The notes: a model not told the origin generated them from the letters alone. Shown: positions 8,939 through 17,071, numbered from the stretch's first letter. The stretch: DNA of 64,000 nucleotides from Planktothrix rubescens CCAP 1459/22 (GCA_904830895.1 LR882958.1:1358001-1422000), one strand, 5' to 3'. Numbers and translations are program-made.

Positions 8939-9766
8939 ATGAATTGCCATTTCATCAGGACTGGAATTTGTATAACAACACTGATGATTCTATCAGGACA
9001 TCATCCCGTATTGGCAGAAATTCCAGAGATTAATCATCGTTTCACTGAACAGCAAACGGTCAATATTGAAAGATTAGCACGGTTAACAACGGTTCGTCTT
9101 TTAACCCCTAATGCTTCTGGTTCCGGTGTAATTATCCAACGACAGGGACAAACTTATACGGTAATTACCAATTGGCACGTTCTCGCATTTAGTCAGCAAC
9201 AAACGGTGATTACTCCTGATGGGCAAAAGTATCAATTATTTGGAGCCAAACAGTTAGGAAATAACGATTTAGCGATCGCCCGTTTTAATAGTAACACCAA
9301 TTATCAAATTGCTCCTATTAGTTCCGGTGCGATCGCAGTTGGAGAACCCGTTTTTGCGGCCGGATTTCCCATGTATGAAGAACACAATTTTCAAACCACC
9401 TTTGATCAAGGTTTGCAAGTGTTTCGTTTCACCCAAGGGATTATCTCTATTTTACCGCCAAAATCTTTACCGCAAGGATATCGTTTGGGTTATACCAATG
9501 AAATTCGAGTAGGGATGAGTGGCGGGCCAATTTTTAACAGTTGGGGGCAATTAATTGGGATTAATGGCAGACTGAAAAACCGTGATCCTGATTTTGGTGT
9601 TTATGCCTTTGAAGATGGCACAGAACCCTCTCAAGAAATGTTGGAATTAATGGTTAATTCCAGTTGGGGGATTCCGATTATTCCCTATTGGCATAATACC
9701 TTAATTCCTCAACCCGTAGGGGCGGGTTCCGTACAAATTTCTGATACCAACAGATCACCTTTCTAA
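8939..9766 (+). CDS. Exported trypsin-like serine protease
   Basis: 275 residues with a signal peptide (about 1-26, cleavage near VLAE). The S1/HtrA-like catalytic triad is visible: His80 (TNWHVL), Asp110 (NNDLAIARF) and Ser194 (VGMSGGPIF). There is no PDZ domain, so it is a single-domain periplasmic or extracellular protease. A C-terminal tail of about 60 residues after the protease core has no known motif. It probably processes exported proteins, perhaps the neighbouring COP23 or repeat proteins. Confidence 0.85.
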   Translation: MNCHFIRTGICITTLMILSGHHPVLAEIPEINHRFTEQQTVNIERLARLTTVRLLTPNASGSGVIIQRQGQTYTVITNWHVLAFSQQQTVITPDGQKYQLFGAKQLGNNDLAIARFNSNTNYQIAPISSGAIAVGEPVFAAGFPMYEEHNFQTTFDQGLQVFRFTQGIISILPPKSLPQGYRLGYTNEIRVGMSGGPIFNSWGQLIGINGRLKNRDPDFGVYAFEDGTEPSQEMLELMVNSSWGIPIIPYWHNTLIPQPVGAGSVQISDTNRSPF

Positions 9767-9886
9767 ACCCGCCCCACCCCACCGTTAATATTCAGTTAAT
9801 CATTAATTTGGGGATGGGTTCGGGGCGGGTTTTGGGAGATTGTTTGTGGGTATTAAAGGTTAACGCGAACCCGCCCCTACGGGAAA
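9764..9886. repeat. GC-rich palindromic repeat cluster
   Basis: AAACCCGCCCC (from 9766), GGGGCGGGTTTT (from about 9821) and GAACCCGCCCCTAC (from about 9868) are arms of the GGGGCGGGTT / AACCCGCCCC family that recurs in intergenic DNA up to 18.2 kb. The GC content is far above that of the flanking genes. Confidence 0.6.
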
Positions 9887-9943
9887 ATATTTGATTTTGT
9901 TTCACAATTTTGATTAATTGTCAATGATTCACAGAGGAAAATT

Positions 9944-10897
9944 ATGAATAATCGATTTTTGGGTTTTAATTATGTACCCAGTATTTTTGTAGGAACTGTG
10001 GCAGCATTAGTAATTGTGCAACCTGCGATCGCTAAAACTGCAAAAGAAGTGGCTCAAATTGCAATTCCAACTACAGTACAGATTAACAATATAGTAGCCC
10101 CTAATTTGGGCGGTTCAGGAGTGATTATTTCTAAAAAAGGCAAGACCTACACGGTGTTGACTGCGAATCATGTGGTGACAAATCCTAATTCTGAGTATGT
10201 GATTCGGACTTCTAAGGGGAAAGAGCATAAAGTGACGGCTGTGAAGGGTTTTCAGAATAATGAAAGCGGGCCGGATTTAGCTGTTGTGATGTTTGAGAGT
10301 GGAGAAGAATATTCAGTAGCACCAATTAGTAATTCCGATGAAGCCGATATCGGTTCAGGAGTTTATATTTCAGGGTATCCTTTGCCAGCAGAGGGTAGTA
10401 AAGAACGGGAATATGCGTTTACGAATGGGCTAGTTTCTAACGTGCGATCGAGTAACGAGCGAGGATATACGATGCGTTATGATGCGGTGACGCGGCGGGG
10501 GATGAGTGGCGGGCCAGTTTTTGATGTTAGCGGTCGAGTAATTGGCATTCACGGAGAGGGAGAAACGGTGGGACTTGCAACTGTTAGCAAACGTGATGAG
10601 GCAAGTCAGGAAAGTGGAGAAGGTGGGCAAAGTGTAAAAACTACCGAAGGTCAAGAAGAGGTAAAAACTGGGTTCAATTATGCAATTCCGATTAATACTT
10701 TTGTGGGCATGATGTCGCAGGCGGGGATGGAGAAATCGGATTGCAAGATGGATAATAAAGCCACGGAAAATGTGGATGCAGAAAAAGTGGATGACACACA
10801 GGTTAATAATTGGTTTGATAATTTTGCTCAAGATTTAATTAAAGATGTAATTCGTAACGAAGTCCAGCGAGGACTACGGCATATTTTACCTTTTTAG
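9944..10897 (+). CDS. Exported trypsin-like serine protease, second paralogue
   Basis: 317 residues with an N-terminal hydrophobic signal (about 10-31, AIA cleavage). The triad is His76 (TANHVVT), Asp111 (GPDLAVVMF) and Ser188 (RRGMSGGPVF). It is paralogous to the protease at 8939 but has a longer acidic C-terminus (residues 210-317) ending in helices (NNWFDNFAQDLIKDVIRNEV). A periplasmic location is inferred. GC-rich repeat DNA separates it from the first protease, so it may have its own promoter. Confidence 0.83.
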   Translation: MNNRFLGFNYVPSIFVGTVAALVIVQPAIAKTAKEVAQIAIPTTVQINNIVAPNLGGSGVIISKKGKTYTVLTANHVVTNPNSEYVIRTSKGKEHKVTAVKGFQNNESGPDLAVVMFESGEEYSVAPISNSDEADIGSGVYISGYPLPAEGSKEREYAFTNGLVSNVRSSNERGYTMRYDAVTRRGMSGGPVFDVSGRVIGIHGEGETVGLATVSKRDEASQESGEGGQSVKTTEGQEEVKTGFNYAIPINTFVGMMSQAGMEKSDCKMDNKATENVDAEKVDDTQVNNWFDNFAQDLIKDVIRNEVQRGLRHILPF

Positions 10898-10906
10898 CAA
10901 CGTACC

Positions 10907-10995
10907 CTCCTCGTTTCTAGGCTCCGCCTGCGCTGACCTATTCAACTTTCATTTTAGAGGTTGACGAGGCAGAGCCTCTTTAACAGCATTCCGAG
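10907..10995. repeat. Palindromic intergenic repeat (ggctccgcct / aggcagagcct type)
   Basis: Begins CCTCCTCGTTTCTAGGCTCCGCCT and ends GAGGCAGAGCCTC ... CATTCCGAG. It is a diverged or partial copy of the element seen in full at 27191-27300 and 30306-30413. AACCCGCCCCTAC follows at once, so two repeat families abut here. Confidence 0.55.
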
Positions 10996-11055
10996 TTAAC
11001 CCGCCCCTACGAGGTTAATTAGAAGATTATTTTAGTCATTGAGTTGAGGTAAATT

Positions 11056-12378
11056 ATGCGTCGGATTCGTATTTTTGCTCTGGGTATTGTCAGTTTTTTT
11101 GCTGTTTTAATGGGTACTTTGTTGGCTCCGGGTACGTTTGTTAATCGCGCTTTATCGGCTGCACTTTGTACGGTTTTTAGTTTTAGTTCGACGGTTTGCA
11201 CGGTGAATTTAGCTAAGTCTTCGGATCGGGTGGTGGCGGCGACTCCGCCTGCTGTGGAAAGGAATATTTCGGATTGGTTGGTGCAGCGAGATCCGGGGGA
11301 GTTTGATGATGCACCGAGTGTGCCGGCTGGGAGTAATCCGCAAGCGCCGCCTTTTCCTCAAGATCCGGGGCCGAATCAGCCATTGCGTCCTGATTTTGAT
11401 AATCCTGGTTCGGGTCAACCTAATCCGCTACAATCCGATAAAGAGTCTTTAGCTGGTATATGGTTATACAGCATTTATGGCTCTTCATCAGAGAGTGAAC
11501 TTGCTTATGTTGCTCCTGTAGAAATCACTGAAAGCAATGGACAGTTCACAATATCTACGTGTGAAACTAACTGTGGTCAACTTCAAACATCAACCAAGTT
11601 CCCAACAGAGAATTTCTTGACAGAAACCTATGAAGATATAATTATAACCTGGGTAGGTAGCCAAGACAGACAAACTAGATGGGCAATAATTCTTGACCAG
11701 AAAAATGGGGACGAAATTTATGTATTAATGGAAAAAATGAATTCTAGCCTGTCATTATATAATTCAAAAAATTTGAAAAATAGACAGAACTATAATTCTC
11801 CAATAGTTGTAAGCATGACTAAAAAAGAGTCTTTTTTGCCTCTACTTACAGAAAATCCATTCAGACCCGAATATAATAATCGAGAATATTTTGAGTCTGA
11901 AAAAAAACTGCGGGAATTTATTAAAAATAGCAAAAAAGACTCATTTGGTCGAAGAGATATAGCACCAGAACCCGTTAACAGTCAGCCACCAGCTACCAAT
12001 CAGGCACCTACAACTAACAGACCAAGCACCAATCAGCCACCTACTACCAACAGACCGCCAATCCCTCGAACACCCGGATATGAGGGTCAAGGGCTTACCA
12101 ATGAACAACTTAATCGTCAGCCACCAAGCACCAATCAGCCACCTACTACCAACAGACCGCCAATCCCTCGAACACCTGGATATGAGGGTCAAGGGCTTAC
12201 CAATGAACAAATCTCTAGATCGCAACCAGTCAGACAGTGGGGAGGAACAGCCAATCTATCTAAGTACAAAGAAAAATTGGCGCGAATAGCAGATAAACTG
12301 GGCAAAGTAGGGGGCGCGATAGGCAAAGTTGCAGGAATTATAGGTAACGCCTACACAATAGACATCTCCAAAATATAA
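11056..12378 (+). CDS. Exported Pro-rich repeat protein, possibly truncated by an IS
   Basis: 440 residues. A signal or anchor segment spans about 1-35. Residues 85-125 are Pro/Asp-rich, 130-255 form a beta-rich globular region with a Cys pair (STCETNCGQ), and 300-390 are low-complexity with two near-identical 34-residue units (NQPPTTNRPPIPRTPGYEGQ). The C-terminus (LGKVGGAIGKVAGIIGNAY) is amphipathic or hydrophobic. The stop lies about 3 bases before the left end of the IS, so the C-terminus may have been trimmed. Function is unknown; a surface or periplasmic role beside the proteases is inferred. Confidence 0.6.
   Translation: MRRIRIFALGIVSFFAVLMGTLLAPGTFVNRALSAALCTVFSFSSTVCTVNLAKSSDRVVAATPPAVERNISDWLVQRDPGEFDDAPSVPAGSNPQAPPFPQDPGPNQPLRPDFDNPGSGQPNPLQSDKESLAGIWLYSIYGSSSESELAYVAPVEITESNGQFTISTCETNCGQLQTSTKFPTENFLTETYEDIIITWVGSQDRQTRWAIILDQKNGDEIYVLMEKMNSSLSLYNSKNLKNRQNYNSPIVVSMTKKESFLPLLTENPFRPEYNNREYFESEKKLREFIKNSKKDSFGRRDIAPEPVNSQPPATNQAPTTNRPSTNQPPTTNRPPIPRTPGYEGQGLTNEQLNRQPPSTNQPPTTNRPPIPRTPGYEGQGLTNEQISRSQPVRQWGGTANLSKYKEKLARIADKLGKVGGAIGKVAGIIGNAYTIDISKI
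12021..12210 (+). repeat. Two tandem coding repeats, 102-bp period
   Basis: 12021-12108 and 12123-12210 are 88-base copies with a single visible mismatch (ACCCGG versus ACCTGG), offset by 102 bp (34 codons). Near identity points to recent duplication or copy-number change. Confidence 0.85.
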
Positions 12379-12380
12379 AT

Positions 12381-13340
12381 TGGGAAGGATAGCAAGATGG
12401 TAAAATTGGATTTTACCCCAATAAGAGATGAGTAACTTAAGAGAGTATCTGGACAAGAATCCCCAGCAAGCAAAAAGGCTATTAGGGATGGAATATGAAC
12501 AGTTGATAGAACTCATTCAAGCTGCGGAGTTATTAGAACAAGAAAAACGACAGGAACAAGAAAAAACTAAAATCAGGTTGATTAAAGCAGGTGGGGGTCG
12601 TCGCCAGAAATTATCTGTGGATGAACAAATATTACTAACTCTAATTTATCTGCATCAGATGCCCACATTTCAAATGTTAGGGTTACAGTTTGAAGTGAGT
12701 GAATCAACAGCGAATGATATTTTCCATAACTGGATAAAAATCTTCAGAGAATTACTACCAGCGAGTTTAGTTGAGCAAGTAAAAAAAAACGAGAGTGATT
12801 GGGAGTGGGTAGAAAAAATTCTGCTGGAATTTGAGTTAATAGTAGATAGCTATGAACAGCCCATGCAAAGACCAACAGACAATGAAGAGCAGAAAAAATA
12901 TTACTCAGGAAAGAAAAAAACACATACGTTTAAAAATCAAGTGATTGTCATGCCAAATGGGAAAGAAATAGTGGATGTAGTAGTGGGTTATACCGGAGCA
13001 ACAAGCGATCTAAAATTGTGGAGAGAAAGAAGCGAGGAATTGGGGAACAATCAAAAATACAGAGGGGATAAAGCTTATGTAGGGGAAACAGCAATTAATA
13101 CACCACATAAGAAACCGAGAAATCAAGAAATATCGCTTGAACATCGAGAAGAAAATCGGTTAAAAGCCAAACAAAGGATTGTAGTCGAACATTTAATAAG
13201 ACTGATAAAAATTTATCGAGTTGCTTCAGAAAGATTTCGGTTAAAGAGGGAAAATTATGAAGCAGTAATCTTGACAGTATGTGGACTAATAAGATGGCGA
13301 ATAGGAGCGATTGTATTATCATCTAAGAATTGCCCATAAT
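12381..13340 (+). mobile_element. IS5-like insertion sequence (boundaries approximate)
   Basis: It holds one transposase gene. Its ends may be the imperfect inverted repeats GGGAAGGATAGCAAGATGG (left, 12381) and the complement of the bases ending ...ATCATCTAAGAATTGCCC (right, about 13338). Both share GGG, AGATG and TAA at matching places. I could not fix a target duplication by eye, so the boundaries may be off by tens of bases. Confidence 0.55.
12428..13339 (+). CDS. Transposase, IS5 family (HTH_Tnp_4 / DDE_Tnp_4)
   Basis: 303 residues. The N-terminal third holds a helix-turn-helix (DEQILLTLIYLHQM ... FEVSESTANDIF). The DDE nuclease core shows Asp in LIVDSYEQP, Asp in RGDKAYVG and Glu in IVVEHLIRLIK, with the order and spacing of DDE_Tnp_4 enzymes. 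Length is full and no frame break is seen, so it may still be active. ATG follows the left inverted repeat by about 45 bp. Confidence 0.88.
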   Translation: MSNLREYLDKNPQQAKRLLGMEYEQLIELIQAAELLEQEKRQEQEKTKIRLIKAGGGRRQKLSVDEQILLTLIYLHQMPTFQMLGLQFEVSESTANDIFHNWIKIFRELLPASLVEQVKKNESDWEWVEKILLEFELIVDSYEQPMQRPTDNEEQKKYYSGKKKTHTFKNQVIVMPNGKEIVDVVVGYTGATSDLKLWRERSEELGNNQKYRGDKAYVGETAINTPHKKPRNQEISLEHREENRLKAKQRIVVEHLIRLIKIYRVASERFRLKRENYEAVILTVCGLIRWRIGAIVLSSKNCP

Positions 13341-13389
13341 TCTTGTAAAAAATGATTGAATATCAGAGATAAAATTCATTAATTATTAT

Positions 13390-13472
13390 TAATGTAACTG
13401 AAAAAGCCTATAAATCCGTTACTTTGGGAGAACCCGGCACAGGAGTGCTAGAGGTTCAAAAATTAGCGATAG
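13390..13472 (+). pseudogene. Coding-like remnant between IS and next ORF
   Basis: One frame reads VTEKAYKSVTLGEPGTGVLEV and then KLAIDGIWGFSEISNR before a stop. It looks like protein sequence but has no start. The next ORF (13473) is in a different frame and begins MAFGDFRRYLIGKG, as if a one-base shift split one gene. I infer the middle of a gene whose 5' part was lost to the IS. Confidence 0.4.
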
Positions 13473-13988
13473 ATGGCATTTGGGGATTTTCGGAGATATC
13501 TAATAGGTAAGGGACTAGCGATCGCAGATTGGTGTTTAAACAATTTTGAAAAATGCAAAATTTGTGCAAGTGACAGAAAATGCCAGCGACTCCTCGATCC
13601 CACTGAACTGTCTGGGAAAATTCGAGATGTTGTAGACCCGCCAACACAACCTAGTCCCTCAAGTGGTAGCGCACCCGTCGTTACCAGCTTCACTTGTAAT
13701 GGTGGAAAAACCTGCACAGTAGGATGGGGGTCAACGGCTCCGCTAATGTTCACCTATGAGGATAAAGATGGTAATGCCAGCAGTTGGGAAGTATCTGGTT
13801 ATACTACAGGAACTCCTGTTGACAAAGAAACAATCTCACCACCCAATGGTAGTGGCACAATTAACTCTAAAGTAAAATGTGTTGGAAGTGGAAGTGGGGG
13901 GCCGAAGGATTATTCAAACTCTGTGACTGTAACTGATGTAACTGGTTTGAAAAGCAACAGTTTGTCTGTAACTGTTAAGTGCCATTGA
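13473..13988 (+). CDS. Cys-containing hypothetical protein, probably 3' part of a broken gene
   Basis: 171 residues as read from ATG 13473, directly after an in-frame TAG. It has a helical Cys region (WCLNNFEKCKICASDRKC, residues 23-40), a Pro/Ser linker and a C-terminal Ig-like beta domain (VTSFTCNGGKTC ... SVTVKC) with Cys pairs suited to disulfides, hence probably secreted. It has no signal peptide of its own, which supports loss of the 5' end at the IS. Confidence 0.5.
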   Translation: MAFGDFRRYLIGKGLAIADWCLNNFEKCKICASDRKCQRLLDPTELSGKIRDVVDPPTQPSPSSGSAPVVTSFTCNGGKTCTVGWGSTAPLMFTYEDKDGNASSWEVSGYTTGTPVDKETISPPNGSGTINSKVKCVGSGSGGPKDYSNSVTVTDVTGLKSNSLSVTVKCH

Positions 13989-14000
13989 ATAAAATTTGTA

Positions 14001-14058
14001 AGGGCGGGTTCACCGATCAATTTTATCACCCACCAATAATCTTAATAAACCCGCCCTC
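14001..14058. repeat. GC-rich palindromic element copy
   Basis: Runs from AAGGGCGGGTTCACCGATCA to AATAAACCCGCCCTCAC. The arms GGGCGGGTT and AACCCGCCC are inverted, with a conserved centre TCACCCACCAATAATCTTAAT. The same layout recurs at 16071 and, inverted, at 18100. Confidence 0.75.
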
Positions 14059-14169
14059 ACTCACCCAAAGAGGATATATTTGCACATTTGTATAGTTGAC
14101 AAATGTGCAAATATAAATTATCCTATAATACTAAATATTCTACGTTATCCTTCAAAAAAATTATTAATA

Positions 14170-14505
14170 GTGAAACTGCCCAATGGTCATCTAGTAGATT
14201 TAGGCAATAAAATAGAAGAATATTCTCTAAATCTGAATCACCAAGCCGGAAAAAATAAAGCTATTTTGTTTGCCAGTAAGTTAGGCATTAACCTAGAAAA
14301 TGCTGAACTGCTCAAACAGGCTTTAAAAGAAGCTGCTATCAACGAAAATGTTATTATTCAGAAAACCAATGAATACGGAACACATTACAACATGAAATTC
14401 TGGCTTCAAACCGAAGTAGGTGAGTCTCTGATTCTAGCGGCTTGGATCATCCGCTCAGGTGAAAATTTCCCTAGATTAACAAATTGTTATCCCGTCAAAA
14501 AGTGA
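14170..14505 (+). CDS. DUF6883 family protein
   Basis: 111 residues from the GTG at 14170 (VKLPNGHLVDLGNKI...). An upstream TTG would add 30 residues that do not look like family sequence. Family features seen are the LNLNHQAGKNKAILFASKLGI segment and the C-terminal beta part with GTHYNMKFWLQT and LILAAWIIRSGE. DUF6883 proteins commonly sit beside DUF4926, as here (10 bp gap), in small accessory cassettes; a toxin-antitoxin or immunity role is suspected but unproven. The 3' third is duplicated at 16183-16325. Confidence 0.7.
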   Translation: MKLPNGHLVDLGNKIEEYSLNLNHQAGKNKAILFASKLGINLENAELLKQALKEAAINENVIIQKTNEYGTHYNMKFWLQTEVGESLILAAWIIRSGENFPRLTNCYPVKK

Positions 14506-14515
14506 GGCAAAAACA

Positions 14516-14770
14516 ATGCAAACAATTAAAGACCTAGATATTGTTGCTTTAACAGAAGACATAGAAGCAACCCATTTTGAAACCAAAGAAATCATTAAAT
14601 TATCTAAAGGACAAGTAGGAACAGTCGTAATGGAATTTGATGGCAGTGCCTTTGAGGTAGAATTTTCTCATCAAGATGGCACAACTTATGCAATGGAGAC
14701 AATTCCCGCCACAATGTTAATGCTTTTACATTATGAATTAGTAGAATCTGTAAGTGCGCGATCGCGATGA
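14516..14770 (+). CDS. DUF4926 family protein, copy 1
   Basis: 84 residues: DLDIVALTEDI, then KGQVGTVVMEFDGSAFEVEF, a small beta barrel typical of DUF4926. The last ten residues (ELVESVSARSR) differ from copy 2 because a 104-bp insertion starts inside the last codons and supplies a new stop. It is probably co-transcribed with DUF6883. Molecular role is unknown. Confidence 0.72.
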   Translation: MQTIKDLDIVALTEDIEATHFETKEIIKLSKGQVGTVVMEFDGSAFEVEFSHQDGTTYAMETIPATMLMLLHYELVESVSARSR

Positions 14771-14840
14771 ATTTTGCCACTCATCAATAATCTTAATAAA
14801 CCCGCCCCCGCCCAACCAATAACCCCTTTCTCGGATATGA
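14737..14840. repeat. 104-bp insertion carrying a GC-rich repeat arm, flanked by TATGA
   Basis: Compared with the paralogous segment at 16552-16565, this copy has 104 extra bases. They are bounded by TATGA at 14732-14736 and 14836-14840 and contain ACTCATCAATAATCTTAATAAACC and CGCCCCCGCCC. This is direct evidence that the GC-rich element, or a piece of it, was gained (or lost by recombination at TATGA in copy 2). Confidence 0.65.
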
Positions 14841-14883
14841 TTAAAGTATTGCTGTCACCTTGCCACAATTTTAATGTCTGCTT

Positions 14884-14947
14884 ATGCCCAAAAAGATTCG
14901 AGAACTCAAAAGCCTACTGCTAAAAGCTGGGTTCACTTATCGTTATT
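14884..14947 (+). pseudogene. hicA remnant (copy 1, 157-bp internal deletion)
   Basis: Starts MPKKIRELKSLLLKAGFTYR like the intact hicA at 16600, then jumps directly to the bases before the hicB start. The distance from hicA start to hicB start is 64 bp here and 221 bp in copy 2. The active-site GSH segment is lost. Confidence 0.85.
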
Positions 14948-15176
14948 ATGAAATTACCTTATATAATTGTTATTCAATGGTCTGATGAAGATAACTGTTA
15001 CAAGCGTGCATTTACCTGATTTTCCATCCCAGCAGTTCCACACTCACGGAGATACCTACGAGGAAGCTTTGAAGAATGCAGTAGAGGTATTAGAGCTTTT
15101 AGTTGAAGAATATCAGATAGATGGTAAATCTCTCCCCAAACCTAAAAATATAACAGAAAACCTTCTGTTTGCTTGA
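14948..15176 (+). pseudogene. hicB remnant (copy 1, +1 frameshift)
   Basis: Begins MKLPYIIVIQWSDEDNCY like the intact hicB at 16821. One extra base near 14999-15005 (TACAAGCGTGCAT versus TACCTAGTGCAT) then ends the frame at a TGA. Beyond it the other frame still reads HLPDFPSQQFHTHGDTYEE to the normal end LLFA. Confidence 0.85.
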
Positions 15177-15440
15177 ACATAGGTTGGAAGCGATCGCGCC
15201 TTAAAGAGTGGAGGCGACGGGTTTACATAATTTGTCGATGGGTATCAAATATCTGGGTGAACCTGCCCCTACAGGGATGGTGAAATGTGGAATTGACAGA
15301 TAAGTAAAAAGGAATTATTATGGGAGACTAGAGGTTATTAGAGTATATTTTTGTATTGGGAGAGTATTATGAAATTTATTAAATATAACTTTGGTAAGCT
15401 CGTTGTTAATTATTAAACCAGCTTATCTTGCTGTTAGTTT

Positions 15441-15713
15441 ATGAAAATATTTCTTTGGAATGAAGACAAAAATAATCAGCTTTTAGCGGAAAGAGAAATC
15501 TGTTTCGCTGACGCAATTCAAGCTATCAGTCAGGGAGATTTATTAGATGTAATCCAGCATCACAATCAACAAAAGTATCCTAACCAAAAGATTTTTATCA
15601 TAAAAATTAAGGAGTATGTCTATCTAGTCCCGTTTGTAGAGAATGATACCGAGATTTTCCTCAAAACTATTATTCCCAGTCGCAAAATGACCAAAAAATA
15701 TTTAGGAGTATAA
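15441..15713 (+). CDS. BrnT-like toxin of a toxin-antitoxin pair
   Basis: 90 residues. The N-terminal FLWNEDKNNQLLAEREICF matches the WDxxKN start of BrnT-type RelE-fold toxins. KIFIIKIKEYVYLVPFVEN forms the central strands, and the end (KTIIPSRKMTKKYLGV) is the common tail of this cyanobacterial subgroup. The likely action is ribosome-independent or ribosome-linked RNA cleavage, inferred from the fold. It is followed after 3 bp by its presumed antitoxin, the usual toxin-first order of brnTA. Confidence 0.7.
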   Translation: MKIFLWNEDKNNQLLAEREICFADAIQAISQGDLLDVIQHHNQQKYPNQKIFIIKIKEYVYLVPFVENDTEIFLKTIIPSRKMTKKYLGV

Positions 15714-15716
15714 AAC

Positions 15717-15983
15717 ATGAATTCTTTAGAACCAGAAGAAAAAAACTTGTTAGATAGTGTAGAAAACCAGGAATGGCAGAGTATTGCTAATCTGACTCAA
15801 GAAGTAGAGAATTATCGGGAATTTGCCCAAAATCATGTTACTAGACTAGCAGAAAGTCCGATTAGTATTACACTCGATCCAGATGTAGCGAAAGTATTTA
15901 AGACTTCCGAATTAGTTAATCAAGTTTTGCGTGTAATAATGAAAAAAAACCTAGCAGTTTCCCTAGAAGAAACTGAATCGTGA
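15717..15983 (+). CDS. Antitoxin partner of the BrnT-like toxin
   Basis: 88 residues. Acidic N-terminus, then SPISITLDPDVAKVFKTSELVNQVLRVIM, a ribbon-helix-helix-like DNA-binding segment (beta strand followed by two helices), and an acidic tail. It probably neutralises the 15441 toxin and represses the shared promoter. Its position 3 bp downstream of the toxin supports the pairing. Confidence 0.65.
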   Translation: MNSLEPEEKNLLDSVENQEWQSIANLTQEVENYREFAQNHVTRLAESPISITLDPDVAKVFKTSELVNQVLRVIMKKNLAVSLEETES

Positions 15984-16022
15984 ACTATCAGTTTAAGTTT
16001 GAATCCTGAATTGAGGTAAATT

Positions 16023-16064
16023 ATGGATAGGATTAAGTTTTGGCGAATCGCTTTTATCATTTGA
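16023..16064 (+). pseudogene. 13-codon stub of a signal-peptide gene
   Basis: The context TTGAGGTAAATTATG is the same as in front of the exported protein at 11056 (TTGAGGTAAATTATGCG). It then reads MDRIKFWRIAFII and stops where the GC-rich repeat begins at 16071. I infer a 5' relic of a paralogue of the 11056 gene. Confidence 0.4.
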
Positions 16065-16070
16065 ATCAAT

Positions 16071-16140
16071 GTAGGGGCGGGTTCACCGATCAATTTGGCC
16101 ACCCACCAATAATCTTGATAAACCCGCCCCCACTCAACGA
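16071..16140. repeat. GC-rich palindromic element copy
   Basis: GTAGGGGCGGGTTCACCGATCA ... CACCCACCAATAATCTTGATAAACCCGCCCCCAC. It is nearly the same as 14001-14058 with an extended left arm. Confidence 0.75.
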
Positions 16141-16182
16141 ATAACCTCGAATAACCATCCCCGCCTCACCGTTAAATTCAAT

Positions 16183-16325
16183 AAACCAATGAATACGGCA
16201 CACATTACAACATGAAATTCTGGCTGAAAACCGAAGTAGGTGAGTCTCTGATTCTAGCAGCTTGGATCGTCCGCGAGGGTGAAACTTTCCCCAGATTAAC
16301 AAATTGTTATCCCGTCAAAAAGTGA
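16183..16325 (+). pseudogene. DUF6883 3' fragment (copy 2)
   Basis: Matches the last 143 bases of the DUF6883 gene (from AAACCAATGAATACGG, equal to 14363) with few changes, but has no 5' part. A local ATG allows a short reading of the tail (MKFWLKTEVGES). It marks the left edge of the duplicated block. Confidence 0.85.
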
Positions 16326-16335
16326 GGCAAAAACA

Positions 16336-16560
16336 ATGAAAACAATTAAAGACCTAGATATTGTTGCTTTAACAGAAGACATAGAAGCAACCCATTTTGA
16401 AACCAAAGAAATCATTAAACTATCTAAAGGACAAGTAGGAACAGTCGTAATGGAATTTGATGGCAGTGCTTTTGAGGTAGAATTTTCTCATCAAGATGGT
16501 ACAACTTATGCAATGGAGACAATTCCCGCCACAATGTTAATGCTTTTACATTATGATTAA
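16336..16560 (+). CDS. DUF4926 family protein, copy 2
   Basis: 74 residues, identical to copy 1 over the first 73 except for the second residue, and ending HYD. It appears to be the uninterrupted version, since its downstream DNA runs straight into the hicA leader. Function is unknown. It is 39 bp upstream of hicA and possibly in the same transcript. Confidence 0.72.
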   Translation: MKTIKDLDIVALTEDIEATHFETKEIIKLSKGQVGTVVMEFDGSAFEVEFSHQDGTTYAMETIPATMLMLLHYD

Positions 16561-16599
16561 AGTGTTGGTGTCACCTTGCCACAATTTTAATGTCTGCTT

Positions 16600-16824
16600 A
16601 TGCCCAAAAAGATTCGAGAACTCAAAAGCCTACTGCTAAAAGCAGGGTTCACTTATCGTTCGGCAAAAGGCAGTCATACCAGATGGGTTCATCATGAGCT
16701 ACCTAATGAACCAATTACCATTGCTGGAAATGATGGCGATGATGCGAAACTGTATTTAGAGAGAGAAGTTAACCGAAAACTCGGAATATTGAAAGCCATT
16801 AAAGAAGAGGACTCGGAATTATGA
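16600..16824 (+). CDS. hicA: HicA-type mRNA interferase toxin
   Basis: 74 residues with the HicA double-stranded-RNA-binding-like fold: MPKKIRELKSLLLKAGF helix, then SAKGSHTRWVHH with the catalytic His of the GSH motif, and a Lys/Glu-rich C-terminal helix. HicA toxins cleave mRNA and stop translation. It overlaps hicB by 4 bp (ATGA), the usual coupling for this pair. Confidence 0.88.
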   Translation: MPKKIRELKSLLLKAGFTYRSAKGSHTRWVHHELPNEPITIAGNDGDDAKLYLEREVNRKLGILKAIKEEDSEL

Positions 16825-17048
16825 AATTACCTTATATAATTGTTATTCAATGGTCTGATGAAGATAACTGCTACCTAGTGCATTTACCTGATTTTCCATC
16901 CCAGCAGTTCCACACTCACGGAGATACCTACGAGGAAGCTTTGAAGAATGCAGTAGAGGTATTAGAGCTTTTAGTTGAAGAATATCAGATAGATGGTAAA
17001 TCTCTCCCCAAACCTAAAAATATAGCAGAAAACCTTCTGTTTGCTTGA
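16821..17048 (+). CDS. hicB: HicB-type antitoxin
   Basis: 75 residues with the HicB fold: VIQWSDEDNCYLVHLPDFPS, then HGDTYEEALKNAVEVLELLVEEY. The C-terminal DNA-binding domain of longer HicB proteins is absent, as in many short cyanobacterial forms. It sequesters HicA. Translational coupling through the overlapping ATGA is likely. Confidence 0.87.
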   Translation: MKLPYIIVIQWSDEDNCYLVHLPDFPSQQFHTHGDTYEEALKNAVEVLELLVEEYQIDGKSLPKPKNIAENLLFA

Positions 17049-17071
17049 ACATAGGTTGGAAGCGATCGCGC

